Origin: CAYONP01 sp964405335
Lineage (GTDB): Bacteria; Armatimonadota; UBA10988
Length of the DNA stretch: 64,000 nt
NCBI GenBank assembly: GCA_964405335.1
Contig: CAYONP010000005.1
Location: 1 to 64,000 of the forward strand
Direction: 5' to 3'
Numbering within the stretch: position 1 is the stretch's first letter; each line of letters begins with the position of its first letter. Below, piece after piece: positions 50,749 through 58,886 of the stretch. The notes under the pieces were generated by a model, which was not told where the DNA came from, did not search any database, and saw only the letters and a program-made list of their open reading frames with translations. A program made the translations under genes and the position numbers.

Positions 50749-53154
50749 ATGAAGCGGTTCGTTATCCTGGCGGTTCTGGCGCTCGGCACGGCCCACGGCA
50801 TCACCCCCGAGACGCAGGCGACAGTCGATGCCCTGTGCGGGCGGGCCGACGCGCCGGCCGACTACCCGGCGGCGGTGCAGCAGGTGCTCGACGCGCTGGT
50901 GACCGACTTCGCCGGCGACGACATCAACACGCAGTTCACCAGCCGCACCGCCTGGGAGCAGGTCGGCATGCACGCGGCGCGGCCCGGCGCCGAGGCCGAG
51001 CGGCTCGCCTTCTGCCAGGTCAGCCTGTCCAAGCTGACCCCCGGCGTGCCGACCTGGAGCCAGGTCTGGATCCTGCGCCAGCTTCAGAACGTCGGCGGCG
51101 CCGAGGTGGTGCCGCGGCTGGCCGAGCTGCTCGGCAGTCAGGACGAACTGATCGCCGAGCACGCCCTGCTGGCGCTGGCCAACAACCCCTCGGCCGAGGC
51201 CGCCGGCGCGCTGCGCGATGCGCTCGCCGCGGCGACCGACTCCGCCGGCCGCATCGCCCTGATCAACGCGCTCGGCTTTCGCGCCGATGCCGCGGCCATG
51301 CCCGCGCTGACCGGCCTGCTCGGCGACGGCGACGAGCAGGTGATCATCGCCGCCGCCGACGCGCTCGGGCGGATCGGCACCGCTGACGCCGCCACCGCTC
51401 TGGCCGCTGCGCGGGGCAATGTGGCCGGCGAGGCGGTCCGCCGCATCGACGACGCCACGCTGAAGTGCGCCGACAAGCTGGCGGCCGGCGGCGCCCGTGA
51501 CCAGGCGGTGGCCATCTATCGCGCGGCGTTCGGAGTCGATCGCGACCTGCGCACCCGTTCGGCGGCGCTGCGCGGCCTGGGGCTGACCCTCGGCGGCGAG
51601 GCCGCCCAGCTCGTGATCGAGGTACTCGGCGGCGATGAGGCCGAGCTGCAGCCGGTGGCCGGCCGGCTGGTGGTCGATATCCCCGGCGAGGCGGCGACCC
51701 GCGCCTTTGCCGATCAACTGCCCGGCCTGCAGCCGCCGATGCAGGTGGTCCTGCTCGGCGCGCTGGCCGAGCGCGGCGACCCGGCGGCGCTGCCGCGCAT
51801 CGCCGAGCAGTTCGAGTGCGCCAACGAAGAGGTCGCCGTCGCCGCGGTCGACGCCGGCGCCGCTTTGGGCAACGAGACCTTGGTGCCCTCGTTGGTGGCC
51901 CTGGCCACCGGCGAGCAGCCGCGCGTGCGCGACGCGGCGCGCGGGGCGCTGACCCGGCTCCGCGGCGCGGCGGTCGATCCCGCGATTGCCGCGGCGCTCG
52001 ACGGCGCGCCGAACGCGACGGTCACCATGCTGGCCACCGTGCTGGCCGAGCGCCATGCCTCGGCGGCGGTGCCGGCGCTGATCGCCACCGCCGGCCGGCT
52101 GACCGACAATCGCACCCTCTCGGCCGTCTACCGCGCGATGGTGCAGGCCGCGGGCGAGGCGGAGCGCGACGCCGTGCGCGACGCGCTGCGGACCGCTCTC
52201 GGCGGCGACGCGGCGCGGCAGCGCGGGGCTCTGGCCGGCTACGAGGTCTGGCCGAACGACGCGCCGATGGACGAGCTGCTGGCGCTCAGCCGCGGCGCCG
52301 AGGACGAAACCGTGCGCACGCTGGCGCTGCAGCAGTATCTGCGCATGTTCGGCATGTCGGAGCGCACGGCGGCAGAGCGGCTGGCGCGCTACCAGGAGCT
52401 GCTGGCCGCGACCCAGAGCGAGGACGAGGCGGCGGTAGTGCTCGAGGCGATCGGCGAGGTGCCGACCATCGAGGCGCTGCGCGCGGCCGAGGCGCGCCTG
52501 CCGGCCACGGCGGCGGCGCAGGCGGTGATCAACATCGCTCGCGAGCTGGCCATGACGCACCGCGAGGCGGCCACCACGGCGCTCGAGGCGATTGCCGCCA
52601 ACGCGCAGGACGGGGCGGTCAAGGCCCAGGCCGGGGCGGTGCTCGAGCAGCTCAAGGCGCTCGGCGCATACCTCACCGACTGGCTCTTCGCCGGGCCCTA
52701 CACGCAGGGCAACCTGAATAACCTCCAGCTCTACGACACGGTCTTTGATCCCGAGAAGCCCGAGGCCGAGGTTACCTGGCAGCGGCTCGAGTGGGCCGTT
52801 GACGGCAACGAGCCGTGGCGGGTGAACCTCGATCAGAGCCCCTGGAACGGCAACAACCGGGCCTGCTACGCGCGCACGCGGGTGTTTGCCCCGGCGGCCG
52901 GGCCGGTGCAGTTCGAGCTGGGCAGCGACGACGGCGCGAAAGTGTGGCTGAACGGGACCGTGGTTCACGAGCAGAATGTCAACCGGGCTCACGCCACCGG
53001 CTCGGACAAGTTCACCGCCGAGCTGCGGCAGGGCTGGAACGTGGTCATGATCAAGATCACCCAGGGCGGCGGCCAGTGGGCGCTCAGCCTGCGCATCGTG
53101 ACGCCCGAGGGCACGGTGATCGACGGCCTCCGCGTACAGGCCGAAGAGGAATGA
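50749..53154 (+). CDS. Exported HEAT-repeat protein with C-terminal PA14-like domain
   Basis: An 801-residue protein with a signal (FVILAVLALGTAHG) and a ggaggttggc site. Residues about 95-640 are HEAT-type helical repeats (VVPRLAELLGSQDELIAEHA; ALPRIAEQFECANEEVAVAA). The last 150 residues form a PA14-like sandwich (LTDWLFAGPYTQGNLNN; FELGSDDGAKVWLNGTVVHE; WNVVMIKITQGGGQWALSL), which binds glycans in related proteins. It lies between the oxidoreductase and ThuA genes with gaps of 9 and 1 bases, so it is part of one operon. A scaffold or glycan-binding role is inferred. Confidence 0.85.
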   Translation: MKRFVILAVLALGTAHGITPETQATVDALCGRADAPADYPAAVQQVLDALVTDFAGDDINTQFTSRTAWEQVGMHAARPGAEAERLAFCQVSLSKLTPGVPTWSQVWILRQLQNVGGAEVVPRLAELLGSQDELIAEHALLALANNPSAEAAGALRDALAAATDSAGRIALINALGFRADAAAMPALTGLLGDGDEQVIIAAADALGRIGTADAATALAAARGNVAGEAVRRIDDATLKCADKLAAGGARDQAVAIYRAAFGVDRDLRTRSAALRGLGLTLGGEAAQLVIEVLGGDEAELQPVAGRLVVDIPGEAATRAFADQLPGLQPPMQVVLLGALAERGDPAALPRIAEQFECANEEVAVAAVDAGAALGNETLVPSLVALATGEQPRVRDAARGALTRLRGAAVDPAIAAALDGAPNATVTMLATVLAERHASAAVPALIATAGRLTDNRTLSAVYRAMVQAAGEAERDAVRDALRTALGGDAARQRGALAGYEVWPNDAPMDELLALSRGAEDETVRTLALQQYLRMFGMSERTAAERLARYQELLAATQSEDEAAVVLEAIGEVPTIEALRAAEARLPATAAAQAVINIARELAMTHREAATTALEAIAANAQDGAVKAQAGAVLEQLKALGAYLTDWLFAGPYTQGNLNNLQLYDTVFDPEKPEAEVTWQRLEWAVDGNEPWRVNLDQSPWNGNNRACYARTRVFAPAAGPVQFELGSDDGAKVWLNGTVVHEQNVNRAHATGSDKFTAELRQGWNVVMIKITQGGGQWALSLRIVTPEGTVIDGLRVQAEEE

Positions 53155-53155
53155 G

Positions 53156-54019
53156 ATGAAGCGACGTGAGATGCTCATGAACCTGGGTGCAGCGATGGTC
53201 GGACTCTCGGCGGGGCTCGCGGCGAGGGCCGCGGGGCCGCGCCGGCGGATCCTCTTCTACACCAAGTCGGCGGGCTTTCAGCACTCGGTGATCACCCGCC
53301 AGAACGGCGAGCTGGGCCACGCCGAGAAGGTCCTCATGCAGATGGGGAACGAGTACAACGTCGAAGTCGTGTGCAGCAAGGATGGCGGGCTGTTCACCGC
53401 CGACTCGCTCAAGACCTTCGACGCGCTCGCCTTCTACACCACCGGCGACCTGACCCAGACCGGCACCGACGGCCAGCCGGGGTTGCCCGACGGCGGCAAG
53501 CAACTGCTGCTCGACACGGTGGCCGCGGGCAAGCCGGTGGTCGGCTTCCACTGCGCCACCGACACGTTCCACAGCCAGGGCGACCAGGTCGATCCGTTCA
53601 TCACCCTGATCGGCGGCGAGTTCGCCGGACACGGCGCGCAGCAGGAGGCGACCCAGCGAGTGGTCGACCACTCGCTGCCCGGCCTCGACGAACTCGGCGC
53701 CAGCTTCCGGCTGCACGAGGAGTGGTACGCCTTCCGCAACATCAACCCCGACATCCGCGTGCTGCTGGTCAACGAGACCGAAGGCATGACCGGCGGCGAC
53801 TATGAGGGTAAGCCGCCGTTCCCCTCGACCTGGGTGCGGATGCACGGCGAAGGGCGCGTCGCCTACACCAGCATGGGCCACCGCGAGGATGTCTGGACCA
53901 ACCCGATCTTTCAGGGCGTCACGGTCGGCCTGTTCGCCTTCGCCTTCGGCGAGGCCGACCTCGACCTGACGCCGAACCTGAAGCGAGTCTGCCCGGACTT
54001 CACGGCGGTGGCGGGGTAG
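53156..54019 (+). CDS. ThuA-like domain protein, Tat-type signal
   Basis: A 287-residue exported protein. The signal has twin arginines (KRREMLMNLGAAMVGL). The ThuA fold, a glutamine-amidotransferase-like alpha/beta domain, is seen in RRILFYTKSAGFQHSVI, DALAFYTTGDLTQTGT, GKPVVGFHCATDTFH and VDHSLPGL, with WYAFRNINPDIRVLL following. It ends in AYTSMGHREDVWTNPIFQ, a conserved part of the family. ThuA-type proteins accompany Gfo/Idh/MocA enzymes in sugar oxidation clusters. It is the last gene of this operon and is followed by a palindrome cluster. Confidence 0.92.
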   Translation: MKRREMLMNLGAAMVGLSAGLAARAAGPRRRILFYTKSAGFQHSVITRQNGELGHAEKVLMQMGNEYNVEVVCSKDGGLFTADSLKTFDALAFYTTGDLTQTGTDGQPGLPDGGKQLLLDTVAAGKPVVGFHCATDTFHSQGDQVDPFITLIGGEFAGHGAQQEATQRVVDHSLPGLDELGASFRLHEEWYAFRNINPDIRVLLVNETEGMTGGDYEGKPPFPSTWVRMHGEGRVAYTSMGHREDVWTNPIFQGVTVGLFAFAFGEADLDLTPNLKRVCPDFTAVAG

Positions 54020-54025
54020 CGCCGG

Positions 54026-54328
54026 GTAGGGCCGCCTCGCCGAGGCGGCCGCCATCGACCGCCGGTAGCGCCCGAACGGACCGCCGGCGTCCCCGCCGGC
54101 ATTGGCCCGTTCGGCGAACGGGCCCTACCCGAGCCCGAACAGACCGCCGGCGTCCCCGCCCCGTTGAGCAGCCCTGGTAGGGGCAGCCCTTGTGGCTGCC
54201 CGCGGTTCGATAAACCCGCTCCAGCAGCGGGCGACCACAAGGGTCGCCCCTACCGGATCGGCGTTCGGTGCCGTTCCATAGCACGTGCGACCCGCCGGCA
54301 GCGGCCCGTTCGGCGAACGGGCCCTACC
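54026..54328. repeat. Cluster of GTAG-headed palindromes between convergent genes
   Basis: This gene-free 309-base gap is almost all palindromes, each joined to a gtag head. Units: 54026-54050 (ggccgcctcg/cgaggcggcc), 54104-54128 inverted (ggcccgttcg/cgaacgggcc), 54177-54201 (gggcagcc/ggctgccc), 54229-54253 inverted (gggcgacc/ggtcgccc) and 54303-54327 inverted (same stem as the second). A 27-base direct repeat with one mismatch (54071-54097, 54134-54160) contains an inner ccgccggcg stem. GTAG heads are the hallmark of a large REP class. The last unit ends directly before the stop of the next minus-strand gene. None match the gtgccactgg family. Confidence 0.8.
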
Positions 54329-54637
54329 CTACGCCGGCAGCTCCGGCGCGGCGGTCGGTGCCGGCCTGGCTCGCGCCAGCAGCCCAAAGCCGACCACCAG
54401 GAGGAGGTACAGGCTGGCCGGCGGCACCGTCCAAATCAGGTACAGAGCGCTCATGTCGCCGTCGCGGATGCCGCCGGTCATTGATGCGATGACGATGCCG
54501 TAGCTGGGCACGGTCAGAATCAGCGGCAACGCCGCCGCCCAGCGCCAGCCGCGGCGCAACACCGCCAGGGCGATGACCTGCAGCAACGGGTAGCCGGCGA
54601 AGACGAGGAAGCTCACCAGGAACATGACGCCGCCCAT
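54329..54637 (-). CDS. Small three- to four-helix membrane protein, copy 2
   Basis: A 102-residue protein; ATG 54637 follows cggag by about eight bases, and the longer frame to 54892 only shadows the neighbouring gene. Hydrophobic segments are FLVSFLVFAGYPLLQVIALA, WAAALPLILTVPSYGIVIAS and PASLYLLLVVGFGLLARA. Its motif YPLLQVIALAVLRRGWR matches WPVLQAVTLFVLRGGWR in the adjacent protein, so they are paralogues. No known family recognised. Confidence 0.65.
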   Translation of the reverse strand: MGGVMFLVSFLVFAGYPLLQVIALAVLRRGWRWAAALPLILTVPSYGIVIASMTGGIRDGDMSALYLIWTVPPASLYLLLVVGFGLLARARPAPTAAPELPA

Positions 54638-54675
54638 CGAGCATCTCCGGCCGACGCCGATGCGCGGCGGTGCTG

Positions 54676-54993
54676 CTATTCTGTGGCGTCCGCCGGCGGC
54701 GCGTCCGCCCGCCGCGCCGCGATGAGGCCTCCGATCAGCACGATCAGCAGGTAGACCGCGCCGATCGGCCCGAACAACAGCGCCCAGATGCCGCCGAGAT
54801 TGTCCATCGAGCGCGGCTTGCTCCAACTGGCCAGCAGCGCGGCATAGGCCAGCACGCCCGGCAGCAGCGGGATGAACGCCGCGGTGCGCCAACCGCCGCG
54901 GAGCACGAACAGGGTCACCGCCTGCAGCACCGGCCAGGCGCAGATCAGCACCGCGGCGAGGTAGACGATAGGCGACGTGTCCTGGTCGCTCAT
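54676..54993 (-). CDS. Small three- to four-helix membrane protein, copy 1
   Basis: A 105-residue protein translationally coupled to the upstream oxidoreductase (ATGA overlap at 54990-54993). Hydrophobic segments are YLAAVLICAWPVLQAVTLFV, FIPLLPGVLAYAALLASW and GAVYLLIVLIGGLIAARR. It is a tandem paralogue of the gene at 54329-54637, sharing the Q-x-x-x-L/F-x-V-L-R-x-G-W-R core. Unknown function. Confidence 0.7.
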   Translation of the reverse strand: MSDQDTSPIVYLAAVLICAWPVLQAVTLFVLRGGWRTAAFIPLLPGVLAYAALLASWSKPRSMDNLGGIWALLFGPIGAVYLLIVLIGGLIAARRADAPPADATE

Positions 54994-56228
54994 GCCGGCA
55001 TGGTCCACGGTGCGCGGTAGTCGTAGCTCAGCATCGCGTTGGCCTCCGGGTCGTTGACGATCTGCTCGCTCTCCGCATTCCAGGTTATCTTGCGGCCCGT
55101 GCGGATCGCGAGGTTGCCGAGGTGGCAGACCGTCGCGCTGCGGTGGCCGATCTCCACATCGCAGATCGGCAGCTCGCGGCTGCGGATGCAGTCCATCCAG
55201 TTGCCCGTCTGGCTGCGCGAGCGGTAGAGCCGCACATCGCCCTCGCCGAGCGGCGTCTCGATGACCTCCGCCGGCTCCGAGGCGAGCTTGCCGCGGTTGA
55301 CCATGATCTTGCCGTCGCTGCCCTCGAAGGTCGTCCCGCCCGGCTGGCTGCTGCCGCACAGGACGGTCACGCCGTCGGGATACTCGTAGGTGCAGTCGAA
55401 CCGCCGCGGCACTTCGTACCAGCCGTCGGGGTGATACTCGGCGGTACCCTCGACCGCCAGCGGCCCGGCCGCATCCATGCCCAGTCCCCACTGGGCGATG
55501 TCGAGGTGGTGCGCGCCCCAGTTGGTCATCTGCCCGCCCGAGTAGGGCCAGAAGAAGCGGAAGTTGTAGTGTACCTGCTTGGCGTTGTAGGGCCGGTACG
55601 GCGCCGGGCCGAGCCACATGTCGTAGTTCAGCTCGGGCGGCGGATCGCCGTCGGGCACCGCCGGTCCCTCGAAGTTGACGCCGGGGATGCCGACGCGGAC
55701 GGTGTGGACCCGGCCGATCCGCCCGCTGCGGACCAGCTCGCAGGCGGTGCGGAACTCGTTGGCCGAGCGCTGCTGGCTGCCGCACTGAAGGATCCGCCCG
55801 GTCGCGCGCGCGGCGGTGACCATCGCCCGGCCCTCGGCGACGGTGAGTGTCATCGGCTTCTCGCAGTAGACATCGAGCCCGGCGCGCATCGCCTCGATGC
55901 TCAGCTTGGCGTGCCAGTGGTCGGGCGTGGCGATGATCACCGCGTCGATCAGGCCCGACTCGAACAGCCGCCGATAGTCACCAAAGCCGGGCACCTCGCG
56001 CTCGGTCTTCTCGCGGACCAGCGTCTGCGCGGCGGCCAAGATGCTCGCATCGACGTCGCAGATGGCGGCGCAGTAGCGGGCCAGCCCATTGAGGTGCGAC
56101 TTGCCCATGTTGCGCACGCCGATGAAGCCAAGGCGGAGGTCAACGTCGGCGGCCCATGCGCGGCGGGTGATGATGAACGGCAGCGCAACGGCGGCTTTGA
56201 GGATGTCGCGGCGGGACGCGGTTGGCAT
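54990..56228 (-). CDS. Tat-exported Gfo/Idh/MocA-family oxidoreductase
   Basis: A 412-residue protein with a Tat signal (ASRRDILKAAVALPFIITRR). The Rossmann start is FIGVRNMGKSH, lacking the third glycine of GxGxxG-like patterns but typical for exported members. DAVIIATPDHWHAKLSIEA and VYCEKPMTLTV follow, then MWLGPAPYRPYN and MTNWGAHHLDIAQWGLGMD. It is closely similar in layout to the enzyme at 49465-50739, the two flanking the ThuA/HEAT genes on opposite strands. It is followed by two small membrane protein genes that it translationally couples to. Confidence 0.93.
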   Translation of the reverse strand: MPTASRRDILKAAVALPFIITRRAWAADVDLRLGFIGVRNMGKSHLNGLARYCAAICDVDASILAAAQTLVREKTEREVPGFGDYRRLFESGLIDAVIIATPDHWHAKLSIEAMRAGLDVYCEKPMTLTVAEGRAMVTAARATGRILQCGSQQRSANEFRTACELVRSGRIGRVHTVRVGIPGVNFEGPAVPDGDPPPELNYDMWLGPAPYRPYNAKQVHYNFRFFWPYSGGQMTNWGAHHLDIAQWGLGMDAAGPLAVEGTAEYHPDGWYEVPRRFDCTYEYPDGVTVLCGSSQPGGTTFEGSDGKIMVNRGKLASEPAEVIETPLGEGDVRLYRSRSQTGNWMDCIRSRELPICDVEIGHRSATVCHLGNLAIRTGRKITWNAESEQIVNDPEANAMLSYDYRAPWTMPA

Positions 56229-56285
56229 GGGGCGGCTCCCGGTATGTGGTTCGCGGTGGCATGGCGGTGCCCTGCCTGGTTCCGC

Positions 56286-56354
56286 GGAGGTCGACCGTCT
56301 CGGTCGACGTGGCCTGGGACGGCTGTCCGGCGCCGACCGGGACGGTCGGCCTAC
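56286..56354. repeat. Inverted pair of short palindromes with GGAG and GTAG heads
   Basis: The first unit has a ggag head and a gtcgacc/ggtcgac stem (56290-56308). The second is inverted, gccgacc/ggtcggc (56332-56350) followed by ctac, which is the gtag head on the other strand. Both have a five-base loop. The layout is that of a REP pair and the heads match the GTAG class at 54026-54328. The rest of the intergenic region 56229-56451 shows no gene and no clear promoter. Confidence 0.65.
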
Positions 56355-56451
56355 GCAGCATCACGGGTCGGCCGACCCGGAAACCGCCACCCCTGTCCTT
56401 GACCCCCCGCCCCACGATAGCTATAACAGCCCTCACACCACGGAGCACGGC

Positions 56452-57396
56452 ATGGCGTTGCGGCTCGGGCCGGGGGAGCCTTCGATTGCGCGCGGGGCGG
56501 CGTTGCGCGAGGCGCCGCGAGTCAGCGTGGTCATCCCCACCTTCACCCACACCTGGCTCGACGACTGCCTCGACAGCATCCGCGCGCAGACCTTCGATAA
56601 CTGGGAGATCGTGCTCGTCGACGACGGCTCGCCCGAACCGGCCGCGCCGAGTCGGTCCGACGACCTGACCCTCGTCCGGCAGGAGAACACCCGACCCGGC
56701 GGGGCGCGGAACCGCGGCGTCTCGCTCGCCCGCGGTGAGTGGATTGCCTTCCTCGACAGCGACGACCGCTGGCGGCCCGAAAAGCTCGAGCGCCAGCTCG
56801 CCTTCCACGAGGCGCATCCGCGCTGCCTGCTATCGACCACCGAAACCTGCTACCTGACGCCCGACGGGCTGGTCGAGAAGGAGTCGCTGCAGCGTTCGCG
56901 GCTGACCCCCGGCATCGTGCCCTACGGCGAGCTGTTCTACGAGAACTTCATCGCCTGCAGCGCGGCGATGGTGCAGCGCGAGGCCTATCTCGCCGTCGGC
57001 GGCATGGCCGTCGGCCGCTGGTGCGAAGAGGTCGACGCCTGGCTCCGGGTGGGCCTGCTGGGCGAGGTCGGTTACCTCGGCGACATCCTGGTCGAGCGGC
57101 GGCATCACGCGGCGAGTTGGACCCGCGTGACCTCGACCGACGGCAAGCTGCTGGCCGACGAGGAGAGCTGCTACGAGGAGTTCTTCGCCGAGCACCCCGA
57201 GCAGAGGGCCAAACCGTATGCGCGGCGGGCGATGTCGCGGCTGCGCCTGCACCGCTGCTTCGCCCACCTGCGCGCGGGCGACCGCGCCGCGGCGCGGCGG
57301 GCGAGCCTCGAGGCGATCCGCTTCGATCCCACGCACCGCCGCGCCTGGGCCGCCTGGTGGAAGTCTATTCGGCCGCGACCGCCGGCCCGTTCATAA
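56452..57396 (+). CDS. Family 2 glycosyltransferase
   Basis: A 314-residue GT-A enzyme. VSVVIPTFTHTWLDDCLDSI, VLVDDGSPEP and AFLDSDDRWRPEKLE (DxD-type metal site) are classic GT2 motifs, and NRGVSLARGEWI precedes them. The last 40 residues have an extra TPR-like helix (CFAHLRAGDRAAARRASLEA; WAAWWKSIRP), as in some GT2 enzymes acting on surface polysaccharides. ATG 56452 has a cggag site. It converges on, and overlaps by 32 bases, the gene at 57365-58732. Confidence 0.92.
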   Translation: MALRLGPGEPSIARGAALREAPRVSVVIPTFTHTWLDDCLDSIRAQTFDNWEIVLVDDGSPEPAAPSRSDDLTLVRQENTRPGGARNRGVSLARGEWIAFLDSDDRWRPEKLERQLAFHEAHPRCLLSTTETCYLTPDGLVEKESLQRSRLTPGIVPYGELFYENFIACSAAMVQREAYLAVGGMAVGRWCEEVDAWLRVGLLGEVGYLGDILVERRHHAASWTRVTSTDGKLLADEESCYEEFFAEHPEQRAKPYARRAMSRLRLHRCFAHLRAGDRAAARRASLEAIRFDPTHRRAWAAWWKSIRPRPPARS

Positions 57397-58732
57397 CCGG
57401 TGGCGGGTACATCTGCCCGGTGCTGCCGTTGAGCCAGGCGACCAGATAGCTGCGCGGCGCGGTGGGTGACCAGGCGTTCATGTGCCGCGCCGGGCCGATG
57501 TGGTTGCCCGCGACGGCGGTGTTGCGGGCCACCGGCTCGGTCTCGAAGAAGATCGCCAGCCGCCGGCGGTTGACCAGCTCGTGCAGGTTCTTCCCGGCCA
57601 GCTCGGCGTTGATGGCGAAGGTGATCTGACCCTCCTCGACCTCGACACCCGGTGTGACCAGCAGCTCGCCGCCGTCGGCCGCGCGCGGCTCGAGCAGCGG
57701 CTCGAGCTCGTCGCACCAGGTCGCCGCCTCGGGCAACAGGCCGTCGTTCTGCTCGGCATACTTGAGCAGCGCGGCGACCAGCGCGGCGAGCCGCGATTGG
57801 GTCGCCTCGAGCCGGTCGTTGGCCGCCCAGACATCCTCATAGCTCATGCCGCCGGGGATCTGGAACGTGTTCTCGGCGGTGGTGGCAACCACGTTGACGT
57901 CGCCGTAGCGCGGTTCCATGGCCGCCAGTTCGTCGGGGAAGAAGATCTGGTTGGGCTCGTTGCCGCCCACGTCGGCGAGCAGGACGGTGCGCTGCCGGAC
58001 CTGCCAATCGTCGCCCGGGCCCTGTTCGGCCAACTCGGCGTTCATCGCGAAGCTGTAGGTCTCGTCGGGCTTGATGGGTGAGCCGAACGGCCGCTCGCCC
58101 TCGACATAGGGCCGGATCGCGTCGCACCACTCGTCGGGCTCGGGGTAGACGCCGTCGTGCTCCTCGGCGTAGGCGTTGAGCGCGCTGGCCAAGGTCCTGA
58201 GCTGGTTCTCGACCTCGTACGGCGCCATGCGGCCCTCGACCATGGCCGCCTGCTCGGGCATGTTGGCCATCATCTCGGCCTGGCGGATCATCATGCTCCG
58301 CCCCTCGCCGACGGTGGCGTTGAGACTGGCGCGGAGATCGACTCGCCAGGTGCCGTCGTCCTGCCGGGCGAGGATGAGCACCAGCGGGCGAGCCAACTGG
58401 AAGCTGAGTTCGAGCCGTCCGTCGGCGGCCGTCGCCTCGCCGAGTTCGATCGGCGCATCCGGCGTGGTCGGCAGGATGGCCAGCTCGGTCATCACATCCC
58501 ACGGGTTCATGCCGCCCGCGGCCTCGGCGCTGAACTGGCCGCGCATCATGCGCACCATGTTCAAGATGGGCGGGTCGTTGGCGAGGAGCGGCAGCGCGGC
58601 GTCCAGGTCGCCCGCGCGGACCGCGGCGAGGTAGGCCTGCGCGACGGCGTTCTGGTCGGTCAGGTCGACCGCCGGCCGCTCGCCGGCGCGCAGCGGCAGC
58701 GCGAGGATGATGAGCAGGGCGAGCTTCGGCAT
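57365..58732 (-). CDS. Exported protein with two pilin-like (DUF1559-type) C-terminal domains
   Basis: A 455-residue protein starting at ATG 58732 after aggagcg; the longer frame upstream adds only non-coding-like sequence. A signal peptide (ALLIILALPLRAG) is followed by an unassigned 150-residue domain. Then come two related blocks at about 175-300 and 320-450: LASALNAYAEEHDGVYPEPD with SFAMNAELAEQGPGDDW, and LVAALLKYAEQNDGLLPEAA with ITFAINAELAGKNLHELV. The YA-x-x-x-DG-x-x-PE pattern is that of pseudopilin-like proteins in PVC bacteria, but the prepilin N-terminal helix and cleavage site are absent. Confidence 0.7.
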   Translation of the reverse strand: MPKLALLIILALPLRAGERPAVDLTDQNAVAQAYLAAVRAGDLDAALPLLANDPPILNMVRMMRGQFSAEAAGGMNPWDVMTELAILPTTPDAPIELGEATAADGRLELSFQLARPLVLILARQDDGTWRVDLRASLNATVGEGRSMMIRQAEMMANMPEQAAMVEGRMAPYEVENQLRTLASALNAYAEEHDGVYPEPDEWCDAIRPYVEGERPFGSPIKPDETYSFAMNAELAEQGPGDDWQVRQRTVLLADVGGNEPNQIFFPDELAAMEPRYGDVNVVATTAENTFQIPGGMSYEDVWAANDRLEATQSRLAALVAALLKYAEQNDGLLPEAATWCDELEPLLEPRAADGGELLVTPGVEVEEGQITFAINAELAGKNLHELVNRRRLAIFFETEPVARNTAVAGNHIGPARHMNAWSPTAPRSYLVAWLNGSTGQMYPPPVMNGPAVAAE

Positions 58733-58886
58733 GGGGCGCTCCTGAGCAGTAACAGCCTGGTGCAACGGCGGCACCTGCAGCAACCGGCCTGGCGCGGCGA
58801 GGTTCACATCGCCTGCGCCCGGCCGCCGGTTCCCGCGGAAGGACTTGGCGCCGCCGGGTGGTAGCCACGCTCGACGGGAGGTGCGC

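Noticed and set aside
49357..53178. Long minus-strand open frame (about 1273 codons) opposite the oxidoreductase and HEAT genes
   Set aside because: The plus strand carries clear families with ribosome sites. The antisense product spans several genes and has no recognisable domain.
54026..54328. Small open frames in the palindrome cluster
   Set aside because: They arise from repeat sequence, are in both directions, and have no start signals.
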